From: Kalmusia sp. IMI 367209
Lineage: Eukaryota; Ascomycota; Dothideomycetes; Pleosporales; Didymosphaeriaceae
Direction of reading: 5' to 3'
DNA length: 64,000 nt
NCBI GenBank assembly: GCA_027946365.1
Contig: JAPEUQ010000002.1
Span: 2,356,001-2,420,000 of the forward strand
Shown here: positions 36,817 through 48,430 of the stretch, in pieces
Position numbering within the stretch: position 1 is the first letter of the stretch
Layout: every line of letters starts with the position of its first letter
Translations under genes and position numbers: made by a program
Notes under the pieces: generated by a model
Seen by the model: the letters and a program-made list of their open reading frames with translations, nothing else
Databases searched by the model: none
What the model was told of the DNA's origin: nothing

Positions 36817-38386
36817 TGATGTACATGACACTGCTACTGATGAGGCGTATGATGGATATGGTGGGTATGATACCTTGAGGGTCGGATTAAGATGGCGTTT
36901 GGATCTATACATGGAATTTTGGTATACACTCCGCAATATTGAAGTCTTCTTCTGCCTGAAGATTCTTGTGTTAGACGATTCTACTACAAAGGTTCTGCGC
37001 CTGCTCTTGAAAAGAAACGTTACGTCTTTACCTTCCAGTATGATTGAATCCATCAAACAATGCCGGATGAGGACTAAGGTTCGAATTGAAGATCGCGACA
37101 GCGTTGTAAATACGTACCTACCGAGTTTGCTGTGCTTGTGCGGCCTACAACCATGAATTGGCTGCAGTCATTGTTCACGCCAGTCATGTTGTTATGATTT
37201 GCTTGAGCGACTTGTTGCTCTAAGCCCTGCCTTAGTTGAAGATTTCGCTATGCTACTTGTTCCGCACACTCAAGTGAGGCGCAAAGCTGACGTAGATGGT
37301 TGTGTAGCCACAGGATGGTTATCCAAAATCAACTATCAATTGCCTGAATATCAGAGAATATATGCGGATGCGCAAGCAGACGAAACCTAGATTTATTGAG
37401 CGGGCTCTTGTAAGTAAAGAAAGTTTCATATAAGGCTATGTGGAGCTTTTTGTCTGCCACATCTGGAAGCGAGCCACCACCTCTGACGAAAGGTAGGTTA
37501 TATTGAATGTGACACAATGGTTCACGTTCGTCAAACTCGACATGGCCGGTTATCTCAGTTTTAGAGAAGACTTTGGATGTTCAGAGCGCAGCCAGATAAA
37601 CGACTGGATGGGCGGCAGCTCTGTGGCGCATCTCTATCAACCAAGCTCGTATATTGTCCTTGGGTAACCTAGATACTGAGCACATGCTTGCGCGGTACGT
37701 AGTGAGCGGGACGACCACCATTGGGTCACCGTGAAGGAAAAGACCGATGTCTGGATGGGGATAGAGACGAAAGAGTCAGACTTCATCGAGTTGTGGGGGA
37801 AATACGGCAAAGGACGAGACGTGATGAAGACGTATTTGTGAATTCTTCGACTATGATGACGACTATCAACTACGATGATGGCTGGCACGAAGGTTTTCGC
37901 GACCATACTCACTAGAACAATCAATTAGCTCGTCCATAAATCTTAGAACCTAGAGACTTTGACGAAAGAAATTTGAGCAGATTTTCTGAAGGAGGGGGCA
38001 TAACGTTTACGGCATTCAAAATGCTGCCATATTTAAACAGCGTGCTCTGGGAAGATTTCAGGGTGTGTAACCCATTGCCGGCTGCTACATTCCGCCAAAT
38101 ACGTTGAAGATTATGGGTCATGCTGCTCTCTATTGATCATCATAAAAAGCTACCAGGGATTCAGCGATAAGTACACGGTGTATATACTGCTAGCTAACGC
38201 GATCGGAGCTCAAATGTCCAGATATATATATAATACCTAAATGTAAACGCAATTATTGCTAGATGCACGCAGACTCGTGCAGAGCGCAAGACTGACCCAT
38301 CACCGTTCCAATTCTAAAAATGATATTACCACTACATCCATGTCACTTTAGATTGGGAGTATATTCATGAGACATTGACCAAAACC
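36817..38386. other. Gene-poor stretch with a faint coding relic
   Basis: About 1.6 kb, mostly AT-rich. Around 37525-37840 one plus-strand frame, broken by stops, reads FVKLDMAGYLSFREDFGCSE and later TVKEKTDVWMGIETKESDF and IELWGKYGKGRDVMKTYL, which looks like decayed coding sequence of unknown family. A short AT dinucleotide tract lies near 38222-38234. Nothing else is recognised. Confidence 0.35.
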
Positions 38387-38890
38387 TTAGTCATCGCGGC
38401 CATCCCGCGGGTAGGAGAAATCGCGCTTGCAATTTTCTGTACGCTGCATGTGCATGGCGTAGAAGACGTAAGTATCAGTATTGGTTATGGGCTTCGCTCC
38501 TTCTTTGCTCTTGTATGTATAAGAGCTGAAGGCGCCGTAGGCTTGGTCAGCGATTTGTTCCCCGATTCTGTTCAGGTGGTCAGACAATGTGTTCTACGAG
38601 GATCTGGCGGCTGGGTGGAAGTTAGGGACTCCCAACTTAGCAAACCTTTCCAATGTCTGCCCCACCATCCGCAGGATGAAGTAAGCGTGCAGACCATGGT
38701 GAAATCGAGGGTACTTTGCGACTTTGCGAATGTGTGGAACTCCGTTACTTGCGCCCTCGTGTCTCCCCCATACTTCGACGTGGATGCTGACTCCACTTGG
38801 GCAACATCTAAGCCGCAAACCGCCCTCTTGGGTTCTTGCGAAGGTGATTTATGCATGCGATCGAAGTCAAATAACGCTCCAACAAACATT
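38387..38890 (-). pseudogene. Coding-like relic, unknown family
   Basis: On the minus strand, protein-like sequence continues across a TAG stop: HIRKVAKYPRFHHGLHAYF, RMVGQTLERFAKLGVPNFH, then the stop, then NTLSDHLNRIGEQIADQAYG and YVFYAMHMQRTENCKRDFSY. The stop falls in one frame without a nearby donor or acceptor, which suggests a decayed gene. A 174-codon frame on the plus strand over the same bases is probably the shadow. I do not recognise the family. Confidence 0.35.
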
Positions 38891-39223
38891 ACACGATGAC
38901 GGTCATACAGAATGCCCGATTACGTCATGCAAAGCCTTTCAGCTCAGGATTTGTGGCAAAGTAAGGAGTTGTGGAGGTTGATTTCGGTGTGGCTGCGATG
39001 TGAGATGTCTGGGTAGATGATCCTTTGGAAGGCAGCACCGTGTTAGCATATGACGTCACGTTCAGGTAACGAGAGTCTTACCAAATGTGATTTCGAGAGA
39101 AGAATATCAGGCGTGAAAAGCAAGGACCAGTTACTCTTCATTCTACTATTTTATAGTACATCACCCTTATTATGTAGTTTCATTTCGCCATTCTATTCAC
39201 TCTAATTTCTCAAATTCACCGCC

Positions 39224-40187
39224 ATGACTCCCCCACACGAACTACCTAGTGAATTCTCGCTTTCCTTCAACTCCAACAAGGAAATATGGCAGGCAACGAT
39301 AAGTTTCAATTGTATCGTTAAAGCTTCTCCAACCTCAATGTCGCTGTTATCACGACCTATCAGAAAGAGCGGCCCTTCACATTTGTCTGCAGCGCCCTGG
39401 ACGGTGCAGACAGGAAAATAGACCTCTTGAAAGCTGTAAAGACCAGCCTGATTGAGCTTTGAATCAGAAAGTAACGGAGTCCGATCAATTGATGATAGCG
39501 GACCCGAGGGTCTAGGCACTGTGGAAATACCACCAAAATCTTCCCCCGAGCACTACCAAGTGCGAGTAGGCTTGGAGACAGGTTCAACAGATGATGCTTG
39601 GAAGAAAATGCCTAGAGCTGGGCGTACCTACACTTTTCGGCTCTTGAGAAGCAACGGCGAAGCATAGTGTTACTATTCAGACGAGCACAGCAGACACCCT
39701 TCAAAAGTATCCCTCTTCACAAGAATGAGGATAGCCCGCGCAAAGACGTCAGTTAACTTCACTGTTCATGATGATACAGCTCCACCTCGTCTCAATCCAT
39801 CTCTGTTTGTAGAGCCTGCCATGTGCTATCTCTCTGGTGACCCACCTTTCAAGCTCATCATCGACTTCTCCACAACCTTCGAACAAGCTATCACTATCGA
39901 CAAGTCGCATACACCACTATCAAAGCCCCCGTTTCGCTTCAGCGGTGTGGAGTAGCTCATACACTTCATCGACGCTGAGACCGGAGAGGAGGTTGACTGG
40001 ACAATCCAATTTGGCTGCATTGACGAACACCCCCAAATTCACCGATGATGCAGGCCTTATGGAGATCTTTTCGAATAATCCATGGCGCTTTGAGTATACG
40101 CTGATGCAAGAAATCCCGAACGATCTCGGGGGACTTGAGTATCTGGAGGCTGGCAGGACGTATAAAGCTACGGTTGCTACGCGCTAG
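39224..40187 (+). pseudogene. Decayed gene, unknown family with repeated motif
   Basis: Plus-strand coding remains in changing frames: PSEFSLSFNSNKEIWQATIS, PEHYQVRVGLETGSTDDAW, AGRTYTFRLLRSNGEA followed by a stop then CYYSDEHSRH, VNFTVHDDTAPPRLNPSLFV, MCYLSGDPPFKLIIDFST, LIHFIDAETGEEVDWTIQFG, PWRFEYTLMQEIPNDLGGLE and YLEAGRTYKATVATR with a stop at 40187. The AGRTYTFRLL and AGRTYKATVA segments, each after an 'RVGLE/FEYTL'-type strand, suggest a two-repeat beta-rich protein. At least three frame changes and several stops make it non-functional. I do not name a family. Confidence 0.7.
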
Positions 40188-40566
40188 ATCGGTGGGTTTG
40201 CAAGATACTTCTTTTGTTGTAGGGAAGAGCTTTTGAATGGATCACCAGAGGAGTGGTTGGAGGAAGAACCCTCGAAAAGAGGGCAACTATTCTTAACTAC
40301 GTCGGACAGGGCTATATATATCAAAGTCGTTGAATTGAGGCGGCAGATGCAATGAAGAGTATTAATAAGATCGGTCCTTGAAGCCATATAGGGCTGTGCA
40401 ATGAATGATAGAAGAGGAGCTGGTATGATCCACGTCTCAGCTAGTACATTTAGATCATCAAACATCCCGTTAAGACCTCGTCATTAGAATCAATCGGATG
40501 ACAATCTACTGATTTTACTCAACCAAATAGTTATCACCTCACTCTCCCAATACGGCAGATTTATAG

Positions 40567-41451
40567 CTATTCCCGTGTTCTGATTGCCGCCTCGGCGGTG
40601 ACCTGTGCACTCGCTAGATTAGCACCTATCATGATTCTACCATCAGTATGGGTGAAAGCAGGCAACGGAGTCAGAGGCGTAATATCTATATGTGGCTAGT
40701 TCCTTTACTGTTACATGTCGTATTGCTTGAACACTTGCATTTAGCACCAGCAGAACCAGCAGCGGCCTCGATGGTAAGTCTACTCTAGGACGTAATTATG
40801 TCCAACACCACTTCGTCGATTTCACGCTGGGTAGTGAATCTCGTCACCTCTCTACCAGAGATGGTCGACATGCCAGTGGAAATGTCAACGATGTTAGAGA
40901 AGATGGCTCCACCGTGGTGGATAGCTGGGATAATGTCGCTATAGCTGTAAATTTTGGCGGCGATGGACTGTAGACCTGCATCGTAACCGTTTCGGTGGAT
41001 AATAATTTATCTAAATGTTCTATTATACGTTACCTTTCGCATTTGGATAATTAATGACGCTAGCATGCTCTTCGCTAGCGAAGAAGATATCATACTTCCA
41101 AAAACGTTAGCCAAGCGAGCTTAAACGACTGACAGACTTACAAACTCAACATGCCTCTTCTCAATTCATCTCAGTCGGCTTCAGAAGCTTATCGAGTTTG
41201 CGTCGGAACTCGGTCGATTGATCCTCCAAGACTCTCCTCTCTTCATCCTTCAGCCACTCTTTCTGTTGCGAAAGCTGGTCCGCCTGATATGCTCCTGTCT
41301 CGGATACAAGATCGACTGGAAATCTAACTTTCTTAAAATAATGAAAAGGATGGAGCGCTTCAGTGATGAAAAGATCGGTCTCCTTGCCTTCTGAATGTAG
41401 CGGAGCATAGCCTGCAGTCACTGCGATAAGGGCCCTGCGTGGTGGAGCCAT
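40567..41451 (-). pseudogene. DJ-1/PfpI (HSP31-like) pseudogene
   Basis: Exon 1 begins MAPPRRALIAVTAGYAPLH at 41451 and continues ETDLFITEALHPFHYFKKVR and VDLVSETGAYQADQLSQQ, then meets TGA at 41161. Beyond, introns with correct borders still separate recognisable pieces: YDIFFASEEHASVINYPNAK, GLQSIAAKIYSYSDIIPAIH, GGAIFSNIVDISTGMSTISG, then TAG at 40785 where family members have Trp, then SRLTIEAAAGSAGAKC and FTHTDGRIMIGANLASAQV to a stop at 40567. At the nucleophile elbow, normally A-x-C-H-G, the sequence is A-I-H-H-G, so the catalytic Cys is lost. Intact members are glyoxalase-III or stress proteins. The relic is minus strand. Confidence 0.88.
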
Positions 41452-43220
41452 CTTATTCAACCGTATCCAAGTATAGAACCAAATATATCCAGGGCGTTTT
41501 CTATATCTCCAAAGCCTTTTACAGAACGGCACTTTATGATTACCAGGTGTAACGACCACAGACTGCTCTATATATTCTACGCTGCATGCTTTTAGGCCCA
41601 ACACGGAAAGCTTGGATTATGTATGGTAGGACGTATTTGATAGAGGGAGCGTCGGAAATACCTCCGTCCATATAAATAGAAAGTTTAAAGTTTAGCTTCC
41701 AACCTTGGTAGCGTGTGAGATGACGTCGTGCCGGCCACATTCACCCCAACGCTTCCCACAATGAAAGAGCCGGATGTTGTGAGTGGTATGGCTTCGAATG
41801 AAAAAAAAAGAGGGGCGTGTATTTCCAACAATGATTGTTGTGAGCCAATAAGATGGAATAGGGCTCAGGTTCACAATTCGTCCTCATTCTCCCCGACCTC
41901 TAGGACACAAGACCGTGACCCAATAATCACCGTTCTGATACTATATACATGTATAGGCAGCTCAATGAACAAGCTGCATCCCACTTCTCAAGCTCGACTA
42001 GGAAATTGTTTCCCGATCTTGCCTGCGCGATATGCGATGGACTTCTCATCAAGACTATGAGCACCTCGTCCTTGACTTCGATTGGTCGCTACATGAGTCC
42101 ATCTCATACGTATGAGCGGGGCATAGGCCTGACGCATTGCTCTCCGGGTCCTGTCAGCTTAGTGAATATAGCGACGTGCCATTGAGCGCTGACCAAGATA
42201 ATTCAAATTACACATCAGACGCACAGCTCGATCAATGGTTTTCCATAGGCACTGGAGAGAATTGAATGTCTCCAAACGCCCTTTGATCGTACTTTCATAC
42301 CTGTATGGCTTGTCTGAGACGCGATGCCTTCGGATCAATCAGCTTAGTATTACCCAGGTGAATCTGCGTGAGTGAAGTAAGCAAGTGAGTTTCGCGCACG
42401 AAACCTGCTTGGGCCAGGAGAAGATACATATGTATTGTGTCATGCAATCAAAATCATTGACCACCGTCGTCCGTTTTTTCTGGGATGCATCGCAAATTCC
42501 TTATTCAATGAAATACGAACAAACAGGTAGTACCTATCAGTAAATGGCTCTAGAAAATGAAGTCGTTTCTGCCGCTACGAGGGATGGGGCCTACTTAAAT
42601 ATGTGAGACATGCCATGATAAGTTACGAGGAATTAGATCTTTCAGATGGCCACGATAATTTTGGTCATATGTTGTAGCAGCTTTTGAAGAGGTACATCGA
42701 TGCTCCCTCCCCTAGGAATACGAATCATGACACAAGCCATAGCTACTAGTTTCTACTTCTAAAAATCATACCTGACAACTTGGTTTCGTGAGAAGGGTAA
42801 TTTTGTAAGGTGGAATGTATCGGTGATACTATTCAGTCTCTACAGTTTCAAGCGACAATTCACCTTAGGGATTCCTTGAGCACAACCATATAGCCTAACC
42901 CTTGCTATTTTTCCCTTATACCCGCTCCTCAATCAGGAGCATCGCATGTGCTCCCTCGATTTCTTACACCCTCCACTCCGGATCATCAGCGCACTCTCGA
43001 CCTTGCACTCCATTTCTTCCCACCTCTCTAGCATTGCCTAAGTTACGTAAACATGAATTAATTCTGAGCTAATCCTTTTATCCTTTGGTTTTACTCACTT
43101 TTGTTGCTCCCAATCCCGGCTATCCTCGAATGCATTGGAATTGGTGCGGAAATCTTCCTCTTCACTTCAAAGCTCTGTTCATTTAAGCGCCCGTTGAAAT
43201 GTTTGATTCGACACATGAGA
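41452..43220. other. Gene-poor AT-rich stretch
   Basis: About 1.8 kb. Frames near 41728-42185 (+) include protein-like pieces such as SSSTRKLFPDLACAICDGLL, and in another phase DYEHLVLDFDWSLHESISYV, perhaps one more decayed gene, but no family is recognised. The rest is AT-rich without signal. Confidence 0.3.
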
Positions 43221-43379
43221 TTAGAATACCTTTTTTGATTTCTTCTCTCGTTGGCATAGGAAGAACAACAACGCGTACATGCCTAGCATCAACACGATGC
43301 TGCCTACCGCTACGCCGACAGCATACGCATTCGGGAACTCGGGTACGGACAATAACAAAGGATCGTTGGATATGCTCAT
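43221..43379 (-). CDS. Candidate 52-residue single-pass membrane protein
   Basis: A short minus-strand frame from ATG at 43379 to TAA at 43221 encodes MSISNDPLLLSVPEFPNAYA, then a strongly hydrophobic stretch VGVAVGSIVLMLGMYALLFF (residues 21-40), then a basic tail CQREKKSKKVF. The pattern (short polar head, one transmembrane helix of the right length with a GxxxG-like VGVAVGS, positively charged end) is that of a tail-anchored or Nout-Cin small membrane protein. The AAG|GTATTC near the end could be a donor, so the gene might continue. It overlaps a longer antisense frame (43199-43771, +), which looks random. Confidence 0.45.
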   Translation of the reverse strand: MSISNDPLLLSVPEFPNAYAVGVAVGSIVLMLGMYALLFFLCQREKKSKKVF

Positions 43380-44575
43380 GGTGTGTGTGTGTGGAGAAGG
43401 GATGGGGAAAATTGTGGGGCTGCGGAGTTGAAGGAGAGAGCGAGAGGGAAACGCCGCGAGCTGAGGCTGAACCTGGAGGACGAAAGACGTGGCACGTTGT
43501 GCGGGACGTAGTGATCGGGAAGATCTGCGGTATGATTGGCTTTGTTTGTCGCTTAGTGCGACTTCAGGGCCTCTTCCTTAGTGTTACGGGTTTAGGGGTA
43601 TGGTATGGTTACACGAGCAGGAGTTGGGCGCTGAACACGATTGAGCGTTTGGCACAGACGCTGAATTCTTTCGTCGCATCGTACGATGGTCATCGGATAT
43701 TGGATCCAAGATCTCTCAATGAGATCATGTCGTGCTCCCATTCACATATTACGTTCAGGCTACATCGATAGGAGTACTATGGGGTTGGTCCCAAATGTCG
43801 CAGGAGTTTACGACAAAACCCTGGTGGAACAGCTTCTTTAGAAAACGAATATGCGTATCTGGGGAATTAAAGTATGCACCCAACCTAGAAGTTGAGTACG
43901 ATTCGTTATCCATGTTCGCTCGCTGTATTGGTGGACTGTCTAGTTCAGTGAAGCCAATTACAATGGGTCGCAGGCGTACCTGTTACACCTCACAAAGAGC
44001 TCTGCTTTTCCTTCGTCTCTAACGCTAAGCTCTTAATGTACCAAAACAAAGTTTGCAGGTTGAGACCTTCTTTCGCGGACGGTACGATAGCTCTAGCGAT
44101 GAGTAAAATTGCTACGGCACTTGACACAGCTATAATTCTATTGTCAGGTGTTTTGCCACGCCTTGTGAAAGTGAAATATGAGTATGAATCAAGCGTCGGT
44201 GCAAAGGCTGCTACTAGCACCGTTGAAATCTTATAGTCGTCATATTCAATGCCGATTTTGCCTCGTGGATTAATTTATATTAACGATACACCCAAAAAAA
44301 AGCCTGTGCAGAGAGCATAAATATGAGTTTATTTTGCGGGCTGTTCTGAAAGAGGAGGAGGAGAAGAAGTAGTAGTAGAAGAAGAAGAAGAAGAAGAAGA
44401 AGAAGAAGAAGAAGAAGAAGAAGAAGACGATGACGATGATATGTAGGATGATCTAGTACATGAGGTCGAGAGACTTTTTTAAGGTTAATATAAGCGATAG
44501 TGATTGCGTCTAATGGACCCATATATGGCACTTGAAAGTCTATCTGCTATGCTATTAGAACAGGTCCTGTCATTA
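43380..44575. other. Gene-poor stretch
   Basis: About 1.2 kb. A frame at 43990-44220 (-) of 76 codons has one weak hydrophobic segment (IIAVSSAVAILLIARAI) but no known family. The right part contains a GAA microsatellite listed separately. Confidence 0.35.
44351..44440 (+). repeat. GAA-type microsatellite
   Basis: GAG, AGT and then about 17 uninterrupted GAA triplets between 44378 and 44428, followed by a short GAC/GAT run. It lies in non-coding DNA downstream of the CFEM gene. A long poly-Leu frame on the minus strand is its artefact. Confidence 0.9.
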
Positions 44576-45678
44576 TCAAGATCGATTCTCCTGATTCCTA
44601 GTATTATCCCCTAGCTCCGAAACAGCACTCATTCTGGCATCTATTCGAGAACTCCACAAAGAAACAGGCTCCGTAGAGGATTCCAAATCGCCTTGAAGCT
44701 CTGACATGACACTTGCCCTTATATCTGGAGGCGGACTCCACATCTCTGCCCTTCCGTCACCTTCTAACTCAGCGATTACAGTATGATCCAGGACTTCCGA
44801 CTTCTTTTTCTCGTCATGGTAGCTCACCGATGGCATGGATGTATCATCACCCTCTTTATTGGTTTCGGTCGGCATGTGTCGCCTGTGTATCCAGATCGAT
44901 ATTATGCCGCCGATGATGAGCATAGCGACAGTCGCAACGCCAACCCCTATTCCAATCTTCAATCCAGTTTTTGGCTTTTCGGTTGGTACAGCTGGTATCG
45001 GGGTAATTAGTGGGTCAGAGGGGGTAGGCACGTTCGTAGCGGGCGTCGTACTCCCCGGAACACTCGAGCTCGAAGTAGCTAAAGAAGGATACTTCGTCAA
45101 AAAACTACTCATAACCCAGGTTCCGATCTCTGTAGGCAAACTCGTAATCGGATTCTTCCATTGCGCGCAAACATCCTCAAAAGCTTCCATGAAAGCTGCT
45201 TTTTGTTAGTACCTGTGCCACAATGAAGGCATGGACACCTACTGTTTAGCCCACCAGGCGTACATTTAGACTGATTTGCGATGCACGGAGCCACCTTGAT
45301 GATATACTCGTCAATGAAATGCCGCTCGCGAGTGCATATGCAGGCGAAGTCTGAAACTTGGCAGCCGTAGAATGTGTGGCCTGGGAGACATTCATCCTGC
45401 GTTGTAGTCAGCATACGTCTTCCTCTATAGCTGCTGATGGTAATATTTACAATTCCACACAACGGCGCGAGAGCTACTGGTGACCCCAATGTTCTTGTAG
45501 GCACCGCACTCGAAGTCGAAATCACGCTCAACGTCGGTACTGTAATAGATTTTGCCGTTGCACTTGACGTCTCAAATAACGAAGGCGACATATGCTGCGC
45601 TCTGACATACAACGTAATGAATTCAGCATGAGCCATACCAGCGACAGACGCCAGCAATAAAGAGGCTAGATAATGCAT
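44576..45678 (-). CDS. CFEM-domain cell-surface protein with one membrane helix
   Basis: Protein of 333 residues from exons 45451-45678, 45243-45396 and 44576-45195 (minus strand; introns GTAAAT...GCAG and GTAGGT...GCAG). Signal peptide MHYLASLLLASVAGMAHA, then a Ser/Thr-rich stretch, then a CFEM domain assembled only by splicing: PLCGIDECLPGHTFYGCQVS, DFACICTRERHF, APCIANQSKC and, from exon 3, EAFEDVCAQW, giving the eight cysteines. The Asp of VSDF is where haem-binding CFEM proteins have their axial ligand. A transmembrane helix GIGVGVATVAMLIIGGIISI is followed by a cytoplasmic tail of about 100 residues rich in Ser, Glu and Asp. Known CFEM proteins act in haem uptake, adhesion or pathogenicity; which applies here is unknown. 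Confidence 0.9.
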
Positions 45679-46198
45679 CGTTCGACCGAGATATTGTCAT
45701 TGAAGTGGGTCGAGTGAAAGTGTGGTGAGGTCGGTAGTAAACGTGTTAATAGCTCCCATGTCCATCACATCACCGTGCCACTTTAGGTTTTATTGGCACT
45801 CCTGTAGACCGTTAGCGTACGAGGCGCAGATCATTGGTGTCACTGCCTATTTCCCAATCACGGGATGATCGCGTTTGGCAATAGGCATAGGTGTTCTCAT
45901 TATCCGCTGTGGCGTGGTGGCGTAGTTGATGCATTGAACGATGACCAAACGAAGTGAAAGGTGCTCGCTGCCGTGACGACCATGGGTAACGGTTTGTGAC
46001 CTTCCCTAGCGAAATTCTCCTCTTCCTAAAACTGTTGGTTCGGACGTGGATTAGACTGACGAACGATAGATGAGCAGCCATACAAAACCCTGACTTTGGA
46101 GCCACACTGTATCCAGCTAATTTTAAGTGTTATACATTTTCTATCAATCATCGCTGATGTCAAAGCTTTTTACGTATGCTCATGCACATAAAGGTACA
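45679..46198. other. Intergenic
   Basis: About 520 bp: CFEM promoter and 3' flank of the oxidase gene. One antisense frame (45812-46105) looks random. Confidence 0.45.
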
Positions 46199-48105
46199 CT
46201 ACTCCCTGTTCACCTTCTTCAGCCCTTGATACATCGGCGCACTAATCCACGCTCCATTATATCGCTCATCCAGCACCCTCTCCAATCCCGTCCCATTTCC
46301 CTTCCACCCCACACCCCTCAAATCTCTCGCCATGGCCCAAGCGCCTCGGATACAATCGTTGACACCTACACCATGTGTCTGGTTTCCCACCACCCTCACT
46401 TTACCCTTGAACTTATCCCGCACTTGCCACGCATACAACTTCAAGCGGTCTTCGTACCCTACCGTATACTGTGGGATGCAGTCCTTGCTAAGGTTGACGT
46501 GATAATGAGTAGGTTCTTCTTTGATGTTGAGCTGGCGGCGAATGACCGACATGGCGAGGTTGTAGCCCTCGGATTCGGAGGGATAAGCCAACCAGCCGTC
46601 CCAGTAGTGGCCGCCGAGCATGACGGTGAGTTTTGTGCCTTCAGCCACGTCCTGGCCAACAATGGCGTCGGAATCGAAAATGACGCCCAAGGCACGTTCG
46701 GGGTTCTGCTCGAAGGCAACGGATTGGGGGATGAGGTAGCCAAAGCCCTTTTGGGAGATGAGGTGGGGGTTAGGGAAATAGAGGTTTACTGTCATGACGG
46801 TGACGTAAGGGGTGAGGGATTGGTTACGGAGAGTGGATACGACAAGGTCATAGTTTTCGGTGGTGTGACATGTCTCAGTCTGCTAGCTTAAGTCGTATTC
46901 ACGGAGGGAGTTGGGTTAGGTACTTACACCAGCAACGACTTCAACCTGTTGTCCTCCCTGCTCCATCTTGTAGTCCTTGACCCGGCTGTCAAACTTGAAG
47001 TCCACTTGTCCATTAAGTTCAAGATTCTGTTGTAACGTTCTCACTAGCTCGCTCATGCCACCCTCAAACGTAAACATAGCGCTCTCGTCTAGCTGCGCCC
47101 TGAACTTATCGTCAAGCTTCACTTCTTCCCTTATCGCCTTCAGCACGTCTAGATCGTAGGGGTGGTGCAGCAAAACCCGCTCTTCTAATGGTGTTTCCTG
47201 CTGAATTTTGAGCATGCCTTTCCATATGCTGCCTGCCAATCCCTCCAGCATCCACGCTTGCGACATGAGCGTCCGAGCACTGAGCTGCCAGATGTCGCCT
47301 GCATAGATTCCGTGGAAAACGGCAGACAGAAGGTTGTTCGCTATGCGTTTATCGACTCGCCGCTCTATGAAGGACCCGATCGATTCATCATTCAAGGTAG
47401 ACGACCGTTTAGGCCGCCACGGTTCGAGAAGCGAATATGGTGCACCAGCTAGTAGTCCACTCTGCCATAACTCAAGTATGTGCACGAAATTGGGTGGTTC
47501 TCCCCCGGAGGGAAGGCGTTGGAGTCGGTCAGGGTAGTATATGTACCGGTTCTTTGCGCCGGGCGAGTTGCGTTTGGTGACGAGGACGCTGTCTACAAGA
47601 TCCAGGTCTTGAATCTGCTACGCGTTATTCAATGATCCTTGGCAGAATCTTCTGCGCTCACCAATTGCGCCGTGATCAACGCATTCGCCCCTGGTCTCAA
47701 CGTGCGCGGCCCATACTCAAACAAAACATCGCCGCCGGGCACATCCACCCTGCGCGATTGAATCCAACCTCCGCTGTCCTTATTCGCCTCATGCACCGTG
47801 ATCTTGCTCCGGGGAAATTCTTTGGATACAAAATACGCGCTCGCAAGACCTGATATGCCGCCACCAAGCACGGCCACTTTTTCAGGGTACGCGGCCGACG
47901 AAGCGTACCGCCGGCAGTGAGTGCATAGTGACGAGGTGGCAGAGCGCGAGGCAATGTATTTCAACGTCGACTCAAGGAGCGGCACATGTTGCTTGAGCCG
48001 CATTGCCGTGTGTGAGGGATTGGGTGCAGCTGCAGATGCGGGCCGCGAATTGGAGCTTCGTCGTGACGTGAGTGCTAACTTTGAGCTCGGGCCGCTCTGA
48101 CGCAC
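46199..48105 (-). CDS. HEM14: Protoporphyrinogen oxidase, mitochondrial
   Basis: FAD-dependent penultimate enzyme of haem synthesis, about 604 residues from exons 47662-48105, 46928-47617 and 46199-46879 (minus strand, all junctions phase 0). KVAVLGGGISGLASAYFVSK is the N-terminal dinucleotide-binding fold, followed by VHEANKDSGGWIQS and FEYGPRTLRPGANA. Further segments SIGSFIERRVDKRIANNLLS, VFHGIYAGDIWQLSARTL and the C-terminal GNQTHGVGVNDCIRGAWAMA match the family. It oxidises protoporphyrinogen IX to protoporphyrin IX at the inner membrane. The N-terminus is Arg/Ser-rich and fits mitochondrial import. The start may be 48105 or the in-frame ATG at 48003. The gene lies head-to-tail beside NAB2. 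Confidence 0.93.
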
Positions 48106-48430
48106 TCATCTCGAGACATTGCAAATTGGTGAGCTGCAGGAGTAGAAATAGTCACATCCAAATATCAAGGAGAAAATGTTGAAACAAGTGCAGCTCTTTG
48201 GCTGCCAAAAGACACAATCGTCCATTTAGGGAATCCCACCACACTTCCAGCCTATTCGTTCCATATCAAGCTATCCCTCCTAGCAAAACGCCGTACCCTT
48301 CGATATCCTGGACTATAGTACAAATGTCGTATTCTCTACACCGCAGCATCTAGGTAGCTGCTGTCATGTCTCATAGCCTGCCAAACCCAAGATCACTTCT
48401 CCGTGTCCAGTCCAAATTTCCACATGCCAC
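48106..48430. other. Intergenic between NAB2 and HEM14
   Basis: 325 bp between the NAB2 stop and the HEM14 start, both genes on the minus strand. It should hold the NAB2 3' UTR and the HEM14 promoter. No motif recognised. Confidence 0.4.

Noticed and set aside
43199..43771. 190-codon plus-strand frame
   Set aside because: Antisense to the small membrane-protein frame; composition looks random and no motif was found.
44280..44531. Minus-strand frame with a long poly-Leu run, membrane-like
   Set aside because: Produced by the GAA microsatellite; the rest has no motif.
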